Positions 38,449 through 52,500 of a stretch of 64,000 bases of DNA are shown here, piece by piece. Location: NCBI GenBank assembly GCA_013399015.1, contig VWZX01001040.1:1715726-1779725 (forward strand), given 5' to 3'. The position numbers were made by a program, and so were the translations under genes. This DNA is from Galbula dea (lineage: Eukaryota; Chordata; Aves; Piciformes; Galbulidae). The notes beneath the pieces are model-generated. The model did not search any database. It was not told the origin of the DNA and worked only from the letters and a program-made list of their open reading frames with translations. Position 1 is the stretch's first letter. Each line of letters begins with the position of its first letter.

Positions 38449-41400
38449 AATGGAAAAAGATAATCCTTTGTCAGGGAAAGGAAAGTACATGCTGTGAAGT
38501 TACAATTAATAATGTTATGCACTTCTCATGTTTGTTGCTGTTCACTAACATAAAGCAATACGCAGGAAAACTCTGCCATGTCTTGTGTGGATTAGGCAGC
38601 TAGGGTGGGAATTTAGGTGAGGAACGTACATGGCCATAACTTGTCCAAAACAGATAAAGAGGGGTTTTAAGAACAAACCCCCAAACCTCACTCTGGTGCT
38701 CCACCCACAACCAACCCACTGGAGACATGAACATTTCTACATTACTCTCTCGCTCTAGCACCAAATCCACTGCCTCTGCAATCTGCATGGTCTGTGCAAT
38801 GAAAAAGGAACGAGGAGTCAGTACCAGCCACTTGCATGGCAATGCTTAGCTATCATGACATCTTAGGAAAAAAAACACTCAACCAACCAAACCCACAGAC
38901 TTAACAAAATGTGTCTAAATTTCATCAGTCTACTCAAGGCATAAATGATAGCCCTGAGACTTCAGCAGGTGGAAATCAATTTAGTTAGTCCACTGACGAG
39001 GGGTGAGATGAAGGAATCAGTGCTGCAGGCACACAGGCTCCCTAAATTTTTGCATTAATGCAGTCACTGGCTTAGTATGCAGTGGTCTTAACAACCTTTT
39101 CCCCAAAGTTGTGAGACTTCAGATAAAAGGAAGCAAAATGAAAAGTGGCAGCCATGAATAACAAAGCCCACACAGAAACAGACACATGAACACAGAAAAA
39201 TATTTACAGTTTTGAAGGTAAAAGATATTAGATGCCAAGACAATAGCTTGCTAATACCTTCAGAGTATCTTTTGAGTGGCAGGAAAATATACTACTCAAG
39301 ATGTTTGCAAGAACATAACTCTGGAGAGAACTGAGCCTTGCTATTATGAGAAGCTTCCAGAGTTAGAAGGAAGAGGATAGGTCATGCTCTTCAAAGTAAG
39401 AGTGCAAGCACCTAATCCTGGATAAATATTCAGAAATAAAATAGATAAGCCCTTATAAATATTCAGTATGGACAATCTCACACACCACAAGGATCAGGAG
39501 AGTAGATGACCAGTCATGTCTTCACTACCTCTTCTGCCATTAAATTAGTCTGGAAAATCTAACCAGAGATGAAGCAGGAAAATCTAGGGAATTATTCCAG
39601 CACTGACATGAAAGAAGCCTCCTTGGAGCAGTAAGAGATCACTTTAGCTGATCTGCAGGTTGGATTGCTCTAAAACATGTTTAGCCACTGAAAAGATGCA
39701 ATATGGACAGGAGTTATGCAAACCTCAGGTAGTGAACGAAGAACAGCACTTTAGCTTACTTGCTCATAAAGCCCTATTGCAGTCAGCACTGCTAATGAGA
39801 CGGGTGACTAATGCTGGGTGACTTTGTTACTGGTAACCAGACCTGGGAAAGGACAGTTCAGAAGATAAGGCACTCAGGAGCACGAGAAACTCTGGTTTCA
39901 GACCTTGCTTTCTATATATTTCCCAAGAGACACCGGACAAACCATATGTTATAAACGTAAACAGCATTCAGTGTCCAAGATATTCAATTATCTGAATATT
40001 AACTTTGTCCATTCATTTTATGTTTAGGTTATGACTGAGCTTCTTTTATCCTACCATCAGAAGCCTTTCACACTCATTCTCACTCCACATTCCCCCTTCC
40101 AAAGAGTATGGGCATCGCTATGGAAATTCTTACCTAGCATTAACTTTGTTTTATTGCTGGATCAAAACAGCGACTACAGAAGCGACTCTGTAGCTAGAGT
40201 CTGTTCCTCTGGTGGCACTGCCTTTCTTCTAGAGAGGATTAAACATGCTATGTATAATGAGCTTTGAGCTCTAATGAACCATAACAAAACTGGAAAGAAG
40301 AAAAAAACAGTTTCTCAGAGATCCACCTCAGCTTTAAGCTGGCTTTAAGGTACATTTCACAAAGGATATCCAGAGACTGCATGCACTGCTGAAGTCAGTG
40401 TTGTAAACAACTGGCTTCAGGTAGCACAGCTTTGTGCTGGTGGAGACAAGGCACCTTTAAAACACTGTGGTTACTTAGGGGAAAAGGGTTCCTAATGCAT
40501 TACACAATGTTATATACTTGTCACGATCAGTTGACCTGAAGCTCTCTTATCAGTAGCATTCAGCAGTGTAGATGGGACTGTTCCAACTCAATACTTTTTA
40601 CGTCTGTTCTTGCCAGTCTGGCTGGTTTTCCATCAGATCTTGATTTCCCAGTTCAAGCAAAATCCCAGCTAGACATCTAAAGCCTGGCAAGTAAACTCAG
40701 GCACCCTGTGCTTCAGCACATAACAGCTGTGGATTTATAAACTAATTCTCGTGTTAAAACCCTGCAAGATTGGCTCCATACGCTTAGGACTCAGCCTAAC
40801 GGATCATACCATAAAGAGAACTACTATACTCCCAGACGACTGCATGTTCTTTTTTGGCTCCTACTGAATGGGAAGTGAGGATTGACCAGGTCCCATTTCT
40901 TTATGCAGCCCTCATTTACTCTTGGACAGACCACTCTGATGCCCAAGCTTCTTCTACCCTTCCCCTCTCCTGCTGATTTCTGAGAGGGTTTTTTTACATC
41001 TCTCAAGTATTTCCAGTTAGAATTATTTGCCTGCCTGCACCACTTGAGCAACTGTCCATTTGATTTTTATTTTTTTAATAATCTCAGGTGTTTGAATAAA
41101 GTCCACTAGGAGCTATTGACACAAGAGGGGCTAAACATAGAAAAAGAGGATGATCTTTCCTTGTTTGCAGATACAGTATGAAATACCAATAATAGCAGAA
41201 GAAACATATTCTAGCACACCAGAATACAGAATTTAACTCCTTCCTACAGTTTTATCCAAGATGGAAATACAAAGCTTTTCCATTAGCTTTGACCTGAGAA
41301 TTAATTAATTTAACATGAGAATAACTAAAATAGACATTCCAGACTTCCACACTGCAATTGCCATTTATTTTTTGCCACCAAAAATATCAATGGAGTAACT

Positions 41401-42120
41401 CCCCTTGGAGAAAAGTTACAAACCAAGACAACCATGCACTACACAGGAACCACCTTATACTGGTCAACAGAAACAGACAAGCAAATCCTGTAAATGGAGT
41501 TTATCATTACCTCCATACAGACTGCTGCAGAATATCCATTTCAGGAAGAAATGTTTGCATATGCTCTCTGCAACCTCTCCTGGGCCTCTGTTTTCTATAG
41601 GCTCAGACACAGCCATATTGGTGTCAATGAGGTAGAGTCTCTACACTGTTCCACAACAGAAGCACATTTTGTGCAAGGAAAAAGATAACTCCCACACGTT
41701 ACCAGAGCAGATGCTGAAAACTTCGGCAATTTGGATATCCAGGTATTTTATGTAGTGACCTACTCGAACTAAAAGGTTTTGGGTGGCAAGGTGAAATTAG
41801 AAAACGAAGGTGAGAATGGCTCACACAGAAATGTTTGGTCTGTTACCAAGTAATTATCAAGGGCTGTCAACACAGGAGTGACTTTACATCAAGATACAAT
41901 CAAAGGCCAACCACCACTCATTAACTTCTAAAGATTATCATCAAGCAGAAGGCAAAACATGTGACAACCACATAGCGTTTGTGATCCATAATTTTCTCAC
42001 TTTAAGAAACCCAAACCACCATGGTTTTATTTGTTTACAAGCTTTTGAAACAATCCATTTTGCACATCCCAGCAGGAAAAAAAGATCACAGCCTTCGACT
42101 CCACCTACCTCAGCCACCTT
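38449..42120. other. Non-coding stretch, nothing recognised
   Basis: No coding frame of interest and no recognisable repeat. The three overlapping plus frames at 41358-41688 are short and unrelated to known proteins. Confidence 0.55.
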
Positions 42121-42192
42121 GAGTAGAGCTCTTCACGGCAGTAGCACTAGGTTAGGTAAGGCACTGAAAAAGGAATAGGAAGAGCTCTACTC
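42121..42192. repeat. 14-bp perfect inverted repeat with 44-nt spacer
   Basis: GAGTAGAGCTCTTC at 42121-42134 is exactly reverse-complementary to GAAGAGCTCTACTC at 42179-42192. Each arm also contains the palindrome AGAGCTCT, so the arms are partly self-complementary. It may be chance, a small hairpin, or the remains of a short inverted duplication. Confidence 0.85.
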
Positions 42193-45100
42193 CTACCCCA
42201 CTTTAAACACAAGAAAGCAACCTAGTTACATGCTGTAATGCTGAACCCAAGGCACAACCCAATCAAAGATTCTATTATGCTTCAGTCTGTCAGGATGAAA
42301 ACACTTCGCTCCACCGCTACAACGCGACTCTATGCATACTTGTCAAAAGCTGCTATCACAGCAATAACACAAGACTGCCTGGGAAAAGAAATGATTTCTG
42401 ACCTTACCATAAGACTTGCATTGCATGCAGTACTTAAGACATAGCCCCAGAAAGAATGAGAAAAAATAAATGCATTAAGTAAGCCAGATGCTCTGTGGGA
42501 AATTACAGTTAGTATGTGAATATGTTACTAAGCAGTTATCATAATACAGATTAACAGAGGAAGTGGCTAAAGGTTGTCTTGACTAAATTTTTTAAAACAA
42601 GTGTATCACTTCATAGTCTTTTAATGTAGTCTGTGTATATGCAGAATCTATAAGAAATATCAGTGGGACAAAATAATAACCATCTTAGAACATCAAAATA
42701 TTGGCTGGCATAGCTAAATACATGCTATGTTTTTTCTTCAAGTACTATAGCAAAAGGAAAGAATGAGGTAAAGGAAAGGAGAAAGTTGAAAAAGTGGCAC
42801 AGGTTCTACACAAACCAAACTCTCCACTCTCTGTGCAGAGACTTCAGTAGAAAAATACTTATTAAATGAATGTTTAAATAACTAGGGGATAAAACTGTGA
42901 GTAAAAAGCAGCATTGTGTTCAAAAGGATGAAGTGTCAAAAAGCCTTGCCCACCTTCGTTTGATAAAATTACTGCACTAAGTAAATGAAAATGATCCAAC
43001 AGATGCCATTTTCAACAGCCATGGGTCAAATACATGCAATAGCATGATTAGCACCATCTGAAGCACATCTTTTTGTCCCTTATCCTTAGCAGATATTTCA
43101 TTCTCACTTCCCTACCTTGTCTCAGGACATATCATTTCAGCAATAAAGGCAGAGATCAACACTGAAAACCACATGAGAATATGGGTGCTGCACTCAACTG
43201 GCTGGCATTGAGACTTACAAATACTTCTCCCCAGAGGAGCCTATCTAATTTCTGTCCTAAGGAAAACTGCTTTTTTAACATAGTCTTGGAGGCAACACAC
43301 AGCTGTTTCAATAGTATTTAATTTACCTGAGAGATGAAGAGTATGAAAAATCTGAATTGCAGACAGTGCCAGGACTGCAAAACATGACAGGTGTAAAATA
43401 AATTCAGGGCTTTGCACTACAAGTTTTTCTTCTTGTGAGAAGGATTATTAGGAACACAATGGGGCTGCCAGCAACTTACTCATCTACTATGTGCCCTTTT
43501 TATAACTTTCTCTTCTCAGCACTTTGCTCTTCACTGTGTCTTTAGTGCATGCCCTTTCAAGGAAACCATCAGAACTGACAAAGCTGACTTGCCATCTCCA
43601 AACAAACTCAGCAAGAAGAGTCTATATCCTTCTCGTTTCTCTTGAGTAGTCTATAGAAAGCCTTTACACATAGTAAACAATGGATATTTTTACACAAGCA
43701 TTTTTTAGCACTCATGAAAGCCAGTTCATAGACTAGAAGTAAAGCAGAGAGAAGGCAAATGATGTTAAAACCTTGAGGCAGAGCTCTAATGGCATACCAC
43801 AGCTCTGACCCGCAGTCCAGACAGCTACAGCAGTTCTGACCCCATGGGTTAAATTCATCCCTGTGACAGTTTCTCTTACTCTTGAACTAGACAAACCTCT
43901 TGAAGGCCAATTCTAGACCATTCCTCCACCACTTCTTTGACATTGTACATCACACCTAACTTGCAAGCTCCCCAATGCTGCTATTCCTCTCCTGAGACTC
44001 ATTTCAGCAGACCGATGTATTGCTGAGCTACGTACTACCTAGCAACACAAAGTACGTTGTGAACCAAAAGCAATTAAGATCTTGTCTAGAATTACCAATC
44101 TCGTTTCAGTTGGGGGAGAAAAGAAAAAAAAGAAAGGCATTTCATATTGGATGTTGCACTTTCTAACACTTTACTAAGGAAATGGCTATGAGAAAGAGAA
44201 AATTTTGAGGGTGAGGGTGGAGGCATGCATAAACTGAACCCAAATTCACAGTTCGGGTTTTGCATTTCTGCTGTTACTAGCGGAACGCAGTGTCAAGATA
44301 ACTGCAAAGCAATACCATAGCTGTGAACTTTTCAGACCCACATTATTCTTGCTGCCACTAAATTCATGGCCACACCTGCACTGATCTCACAACTCAGTGT
44401 GAAATCTGTTGCCCTTTTTCTTAGATGCAACAGATCCCGCAGGGTTTGTGTAAAGGATTCTTTCCATATCACTAGACCATCTTCTGCTCCCAAATAAGAT
44501 GAAATAAGACAGTTAAATACAATGATCTACTCCAGCAGCATTTCTGCTACAGGATCAAATGTAGGACAATGAAGACTGCATCACTATTGGCTTCCCCAGA
44601 ATACTGATCTACCTAGTCTCATGCTAGCACATATTTCAACTACTGAGATTATTATTTTTTAAAATACTCAGACACAGGAGGTTTTTCTCCCTGCAAACTA
44701 ATTTCAAATTACCATCTACTATCAGGTTGTCACTATCCACAGCTGTTACCCTTTAAGCTTGGATATAGCCACTGAAAGTTTATGGGTATTTTAAAAGTAT
44801 CATGAATAGTCATTAATGCAGAGACCCTTTTCTTCTGACAGTCATTAGAAATTCAAATTCCAACAACTGCCAAGCTCACTGCAGTCTCATCTTAAGGGAA
44901 AGCAGATATAAAACTGACTGTCCCCACAGAGTTATCCAGACAGCTCACCTTTAAAAGGTTGTGACACATAAGTGACAGAGCCAGAATATTTTCTAATAAG
45001 GAAACAGAAGCTTGAAATCACAAAATACATTCAGTGTCTGGCACAGTCATTATCGAGAAAGAGGAAAACAATAGGATTTTGATTGCTGTATAAATCTGCT

Positions 45101-45746
45101 AGTCACAGAAGTAAGAGAGAGGGAGCATATGCAGATAGAACATACAATGGTTTAATTTTTAGCACCTAAGCATTCATCAAAAAGCCTGAAGTCCTGAAGC
45201 TTGAGAAGAAAGTTGTAACTAATCTCTTTATAGTCTCAAGGATCCAAACTGCTGACATGCTCTACTGCCCTTTTAGACAAGGAGTTAAAGAGATTTCTAA
45301 CTGCAAGAGGAGATACTTACTCCAAGGACCACTAATTTAAGTAGCCCCAAGAGACCCTCTCATCATTTTACACAGCAGGTTATATGGCCCTGCCCGATAC
45401 AAACAAGGTACTGGACCTGCACATTAAGACGCAGGATGAAGATACAAGAAGAAAACTCATCTGTATGCATTTTCAGGAAGAGCTAGAAGAAGCCAGGCTT
45501 ATTCTGAAGGCTGTTCACAGGTTTCAAAATGTAAAACTATTAAGCCATTGATCAATTTTATTATTTTACAGTGGGAATATTACAGACCAGTTAAACTAAA
45601 GTACCTGTATCAAACACTAGAAATACCAAAGTGGGAGTTCATACTTAGGGTAGGCCAGTGCCACTGCTTTCTTTCCTGTTGTTTCCCTAAGGCAGAGACA
45701 GAATTAATCTGGTAGTTAAAGCCTCAATTCTCACCTTTTCAAGCCC
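42193..45746. other. Non-coding stretch, nothing recognised
   Basis: No frame with recognisable homology, no known transposon and no strong exon-like segment was seen. Confidence 0.55.
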
Positions 45747-45779
45747 AAATAAATAAATAAAAATTAAAAAAAAATATAT
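45747..45779. repeat. (AAAT)n / A-rich simple repeat
   Basis: AAAT units run in tandem (AAATAAATAAATAAAAATT) into an A run and ATATAT. It is simple sequence. Confidence 0.8.
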
Positions 45780-48576
45780 CACTTGAGCTCTGGATACTCA
45801 TTGGTAGTCTACTTCTGTGCGCTTGGGTAGAATCCTAAAGTCCTTTATTCACACTCACCTCCACACTCAAGTGTTTGACAGCACTTGTCACCATTCAGCA
45901 GCTAAGAGGTTCCATGGCTGAACCTTTACCATTGGCTATAGACAATGCCTAAGTTGCAATACTTAAACTTCAGAAGAGAAAGCTGAAACTGTTTTTCTTA
46001 AGTTTGGACTCTGAAGAAGCTTTCCAGAGTCCTCAGAGTACAGGCTCTTTACAAAGCAGTCCATTACCTACTTTTGACAGCTGAGGAGGCAATTTACACA
46101 ACCAAGGTGCAGAAACAAGCAGACAAAGTTGACTCTGACGCAAAAGAAATTAAAATGTAGAGACTTGAAGTCCTGATTGATACAGTGAATTGAAAACAGC
46201 AGCCAACTTAGCTGACTGGGCGAGACACTCTGCTTAAACAACACTTCAAGTCATTTTAATGAACATTTCAAGGCATCACTACCACCAGCAAGCAGCAGGA
46301 GCCTTGCAAGTGATATGGAATCCGTTAAAACTCTATTTGTATTCTACCTGTAGAGTAACAATACAATCACATTCTTACTTTGTACTGATGCACATTCCAC
46401 AGACAGCATTATGTGACCAAAGATCAGGTTGCCGCTGGACACCTACATGCAGTTGGAATCCTAGTAAAGGTAACGAAGATTTGTTCCCCTCAAAACCATT
46501 GCTTTTTATTTTAAATCAGGTTATTCAATCACTGCTTCTGCAAGAGCCCAGATAAGGCTTAATTTTGATAGAAATGTACCACTGCTATTGGTAAGGTTGA
46601 TTTTCAGATAAGACACAACTTGAAAGAGTTTAGAATCCGAGCATAGACATAACTGAAGATCAAGAGATCCTATACAGTAGAGACTCACAGAACAGGAAAA
46701 AGATGCACCCTAGAAAAGATGGCAAAAAAGCTCTTAGGAACTTCAGACTGCACTAAAAGACTGAATTCTCACAAGTGTAGATTGTGACCTTTGAGCAAAG
46801 GAAGGCAACATCAGATCTACTTCTGATGTTATAGAGATCATCACAAGTTATCCCTCAGTAAGACCATATACTTTAAAAGTGCTATCATTATAAAGCCAAC
46901 ATTCCATGAGGTTACTAAATCGAACCACTTCTATGAACATTGGTTAAAAATACCAGGGACCATTTAAAATGCATAACTGTAGGTCATGGATCTGCAGCTG
47001 TACAACATCCCTATGTATAATCAACACAAGGAGATAAAGAGACTTCTAGGAGATAGTCCAGAACAGCTGTATCAGGATGTTGTTTTATTGTCTGCCTCGG
47101 GAAAACCTTCCTCTTTCACTTACTCTACAGAGCCAAGGGAAATAAAGCAGCACAAAAAGGAGAAAATTCATTTGTAACTTAGGACGATAAAATTTTATCT
47201 TAAAATCTCTTCCTTGCCAAATCCCAAACATCAGGGTAGGCACATGTTGCTGGCACTGAGGAGAGACATGCACCTGTGCAACAACACACACAAATGAAAA
47301 AATGGCCACACCTGAAGGAGTTGGGCAAAACCAAGACAAAAGAAGCCTCTGTTTTCTCATTTTGGATTAATGTGTTAGTTTTTTACCTGCGTAATGGATG
47401 CTCTGATGATGCAGATGGTAACTCTATTTTGGCAGTCAGAGACAATGCAGTCATGACAAGTCCCCAGAGAACAGTGTGGCACATGGGAGCATCTAGCAGC
47501 TATGAAAAGTCAGTGTGTACCTGGCTGAGTTCTCAGGGTTCAGTGATCTGCTAGCTACACACAAGCTGTGACTTTCTGAATTGAAGTCTATCATTGCATC
47601 TGATGTTTCTCCTGTAGAGTAGCTTGAAGGACCTCTTGTGTAAAAGGTCTCTCATATCTGACTGCAAAGATACTATCCATTTTTGTGGTTTGGTTGCCAG
47701 GAGCAGTAATTTGAATCTGACCGGTGAACCAATGCTCAGTATCGTAATTGATGGCTACCTATTTTTGGGACTAATTTAAAAATTAATGAGCAATTCTCCA
47801 CATAAAAGTCAGAATGAATATAATCAACTGACTAATTATAATGTGTTTTCCTTCTCCCTGCTCACAGTTCTCCCAATAGTACAGCACCTCTTTAAAATGG
47901 TAGCGTGATGTCTTCCAGTCCAGCTACTCCAAAAAAATAATCCAAAGTTCACATGAGCACAGACTGTGGATAAGCAAAGAAGGATGCACTTCACACTAAG
48001 ATGCAAGACAGAAGCAGAATCATAAATGTCTGCTAAAGCTCTTATCACCAGTATTAGTAAGGGAAACCAGAATAGTACGTAAGCAAGGAACAAAAGAAAA
48101 CAAAACAAGGCTATGAACCTCTATTGTTGATTTCTAACAATGCAGTAGAGCAGATTTATAAGCCTATACTCAGTACAAAAGCCAGTGCCACATATTGTGC
48201 TAGATATTGCTACAACCCCCTCTACTCTTCAAGACAACTGCAGGAAGTATTACTATAGATACTCACATGCACTGATCTCATAAACCAGAACTATTACAGA
48301 GTTTCTAACAGACTCCTGTCAAGCGGCTGCAGCCTTGCCCCTTCAGAGAGCTGGGGCACAGGAAGTAATCAGCTCTAGTTCAGCTCACAGGAGGTTCTAC
48401 ATCAAGGGATTTTTTAAAAGGGATGCAAATTAAATTTATGTGTGCTTGTCACTGAATCACATGTCTGACCCAGTATGTGCCAGAGACTGCAAGAGACCCA
48501 ACAAGCCTGTTCAGCAAAGGCATCACATATTCACATATTCTTAACTTTGAGGAACAGCATCTATCTTTACAGGAGT
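45780..48576. other. Non-coding stretch
   Basis: No repeat is recognised. On the minus strand, 47499 down to 47387 forms an exon-like segment: TTTTCATAG before it, an open frame of 37 codons, and CAG|GTAAAA after it. I recognise no product and treat it as a weak candidate. Confidence 0.45.
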
Positions 48577-48628
48577 AAAGAGGAGGAAAAGAAGGGGGGA
48601 AAAAGAAAAGGAAAGGAAAAAAAAAAAG
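48577..48628. repeat. 52-nt uninterrupted purine tract
   Basis: Every base from 48577 to 48628 is A or G on the plus strand, with a G6 run and an A11 run. Homopurine-homopyrimidine tracts of this length can adopt triplex (H-DNA) structure and slip during replication. Confidence 0.92.
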
Positions 48629-49191
48629 CTCATTTGTGTCATTTGTGGTTCAGTCTACTGACTAAAAACCTGCAATGTAACAAATGCACTAGGTTTCGTT
48701 GCAGTGTGTGTTCTGCTGGCCTGAGCATCACCTGAAGCTCTCTAGTACTTCATAGGCAAGGCAGAGCAATGGAATATGCTGTCACCTGTGTACTGCCTTT
48801 GCTTGTGGGTATGCACTTCTGCAAACAGATGTGAAGAGGAACACTGCATCCAGTATAGATATTTTTTTCATGTGAGCTTCTGCAGGTAGCAGCAATAATG
48901 ATCTGGTTGCCATATGAATGCAAATAATTCTAAAAGAGAAAGAGATGCAAATTAGTGAAGAAGATTACAAATGTTCCTTTGAAAGCTCTCCCTGGTTGGT
49001 TTGTTCATGGAGGAAGAAAAATTAAAATGCAGCACATAAAGCCAAAATCTTACAGCTTACTTTTCCTAGTGCATTTTGAACTCAAAAAGGTTGTTGTTGG
49101 AAAACTTGTTTCCCTTCTCACTTCTCTGCAAGTCTTCAATAGTACCATCTCTGATTATACTGTCTCCTTTCACTTCTTTACTTCAGATCTC
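48629..49191. other. Non-coding stretch, nothing recognised
   Basis: Unique-looking AT-rich sequence. A plus frame at 48955-49245 is open for 96 codons, but it matches no family I know. Confidence 0.5.
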
Positions 49192-49217
49192 CTGAAGCTT
49201 TTGGCTGAAGCTTTTGG
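49192..49217. repeat. 13-bp direct tandem duplication
   Basis: CTGAAGCTTTTGG occurs twice, head to tail, without a mismatch. This is a small slippage-type duplication. Confidence 0.9.
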
Positions 49218-49502
49218 CTTAACAATCTCCTTTGTTAAGTCATAGCAACAAGCATGAGATGTAGGAGGCCATTATACAATTGCTCAAGTCACTGCAATCA
49301 TCTGGCCCTACAAAGACCTGGAAAATCACTCTTGGATCTCTTAGTCAATACACAAAGTTGTGCCCTGAAGTAATACATCTTGAGAGCAGATGCATCCTGA
49401 GTGATGCTCAAGCATCAGAAACCACAGGATCTCAGGTTAATGGAATCTCTATTTTCACACATGCTGTGTCTTTATTGCTTTCCTCCTTCATCTTCCTATT
49501 AG

Positions 49503-49540
49503 CATGCAATAGCAAACAGAGACCTATTGGAATTCACAAA
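49503..49540 (+). other. Candidate microexon (38 bp), unidentified
   Basis: A long pyrimidine-rich run (about 49470-49500) ends in ATTAG at 49502. After 38 bp a full-consensus donor, AAA|GTAAGT, starts at 49541. Two frames stay open (HAIANRDLLEFT and CNSKQRPIGIHK). The splice context is among the best in the window, but with no identifiable product this could be a decoy exon. Confidence 0.15.
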
Positions 49541-52500
49541 GTAAGTCAATCTTCAAATTCTTGATTCATTTGTGTAGACTTCACAGGTTTCAGCTGCTGT
49601 CTCTGCAGGGAACTAAAGACCTGCACTCAATTCTGTATTATTAAACACAAATATATAAATGCTGCCATTTGGTCTTAAAGTGATGATAACACAAACTAAG
49701 GTATTTGTGTTGGTCTACAGCAGAGTTGTTTAACAGATAGACACAAGAGGCTGAGTCAAACACTCTGCAGAAGTCTAAATTCACCATTTCCTTCTTTTAC
49801 CCATTTAAACACTTTAGAAAATGGTTTGTTTCATGCTGTAATATATCTCCTTCTCCCAGTTGAGAGATTTCAGGTTAGACAAGCAAGGTGATTGCCTCAA
49901 GCATCTGCCAAGGGTTCTGTATACCCAAGCCTCCCACAGTTCTCCAAATAACCATGCCAAGCAGCTGATTTCACAGTTGTTTTTGAACAGGTTGTTAAGA
50001 CTAGAAAACAGCTAGACAGGCATACAGTGACCAATTGCTTCCAGGGATACGTTTTTGGAAGAGCATTCAAACAGGAAGAGGCCAACTAATGTCCAGAGGC
50101 AAGTGTACGTGAACAACAGCCTGAAGAAATCACTGAGGGTAAGATGTCTCATGAGGGCACATGAACTGAGAAGGCAGAGACAACTCACATGACATCTGAA
50201 GATCAAATCAAAATCCTATTTTCCCATTTTCATTTTTACCAGAACTAAAAAGGAAGAATACAGAGAAAGAGGCAGAAACTGAAGCAAAAAAACTTACACA
50301 TTCAATTTATGCAGATTCTAAGTTTCCTTCTTTAGTTACATAGTTCCAACAACCTTGCTGCACCCTAGAAGTACAGGAGCATAGCCAGCAAAGGCTTTTG
50401 TTTCCCTGAAACTGGCATAGTTATGCCAAGCTAAGAGAGAGTCCATCCTTAATGTGCTCTGTTTCTTAGCATAAATGCAAGGCAATGTTTATTTTGTCTG
50501 ACTGAATTATACACCCATGAATGCAACCCGTTTTTAAAAGTTTTCAAAAGCAGATGCTGGGAAGCACTAAAGCACTGTATTTCCTGCTTACAGTGCTACA
50601 TAATTAGGTCACTTGTTACAGAATCTTAATATGATTTACTACTTTATTAAAGCTACTTTGTGAAACCCCAATCAAGAGGCTGGCTCGATTAGTCAAGCAC
50701 CATCCAATTACACTAAAAAAAAAAAAGAGAGACTTACCACCACCACACAGATCACAGGCAACAAACAGTAAAGTAATCTCAGATGGAAAAAACACAAAAA
50801 CTAAGTAACAACCCATTAGGTATTCTAAGGACTCTCATTCTTAAAATGGGCTGTAATCCGACACTAGACTTGTATTCCTAGCTCTGCAATCATGACCTTC
50901 TCTATGCGACTCTGCTCTTTGCTCCTGTTTTCATATGTATAGAATATCTGATCATCCTTATCTGAACATCCTTAGCATCAAGCCACTGCTTTGACAGAAG
51001 TGCTGCAAGTATTAATTTAAAGTTTGGAAGGTGTTTAAACACTTTCAGTTGGAAAGTGCTGAAGGCAGACAGAGGATCACATTCCACTCTCTGCAGCTAA
51101 CCTGCTTTTAAAGAAATATTAGGGAGGAGATTGCTTCTAGGCAGAGAACTCATACATTTAGTTTCAGCCTGAAAGCACTTCAAACATCTGAGCTAGAGGA
51201 TAAGCCACTCACAGGGGAGATCTATAATGGAAAGGCCGAGCTGAAAGCACTACATGGCAGTCCTGCTGGCTGATACTACATCTTCAGACAAAGTCTTCTA
51301 TGAAGACTGCGAAGAGAAGACACAGTAAGTTACATTCAAGATGTACCTGTAACTACATAAGGCTCAGCTTTTTCACAAAAGCAACACATGGGAAGGACAG
51401 CTTAGATTACAAGGATCATTATGGAAGTTCAGAGAAAAAGTACAACACCCACAGTAAAGTCCTAAGAGAAGAAGTGCTTTCACCATAGCCAGAGTCACTT
51501 GAGAGCTTTAAATACCCCGCATTAATTTGCCACTTAACAAAGTGTTCTCTTTCAGTAGACAGAAGAGCTATTCCTGTGTCCTTCTAAGAACAGAAAAAAC
51601 ATTAAGGAGCCCATTCCACAAGAACAATCTCCAAAAACCAAACCTATTTTCAACAGTAAATCAGAGCTCCTGTTTGTTCTGAACAACAGTGGGAAAGTGC
51701 AGTTAAGAATAGCTATGACAAATCCCACCATGACTGCAGTGTGCTCCTTCCAAACCACTGCTTTGCTCCACCATCCCAGGCCTTCTGCTTCAAACTTTCA
51801 CTGCAATATAAAGGCTGCTGTCAGCAGAAGGCAGAAGAGCAGCGGCACTCAGCTTGAGCACCCAACAGGTCTCTGTGCCTGTACTAGAAGCACGGCACAG
51901 CAAGCATGATGGAGCACTGAGAAATAACCAAGGCCATTAAAAGCATTCCAACCCTTATTTAGTCTAATTTACAGAGCTAGGGAGCTTGATGTTGCATGCC
52001 AGAACAGAATGCATGCTTCTGGAACATAATACACTGCATCCCAATTTTAAGGTTATAAATGCTGCTGTGGCCAGTGAGAGTTAAGTTGCCAAGGTAGGGT
52101 GGAAGAGTATTAGGGATTCCCTGCATTCATCACTCTCCTGCTGTGTAGTTTTGGATGACTTGGTAAGCTGCTTTTTTTCCAGTGTCCTCACCTGTGAAGT
52201 AGGATTACCTGCATTTCCTTTCTCAAAAGTCATGGCAATCAATGCCCAGTGAAAACCTGCAATGACACTTCAGCAAAGCACACACAGAAATGGCCATATC
52301 TTCTTCTGAAGTCTCTTCCTCCTTCAGTTTCTATGCTATAGACTAAGAAGGAAGAAAGCTGAGGTGGGACACAAAGGGCTGTGACAGCCACACCCTGTGT
52401 AGCCCAGCTGCACACAAGAGGAAGCTAACACCTCTAGAATTCTCCCTGGGAAGCTTATTATTAGGAGAGAGAATGAATTTAATTCCAGCCTTAAGAATTT

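Noticed and set aside
50732..50772. Minus-strand splice-like pair around a 37-bp open segment
   Set aside because: The acceptor is GAG rather than CAG/TAG, the segment is very short, and nothing is recognisable in it.
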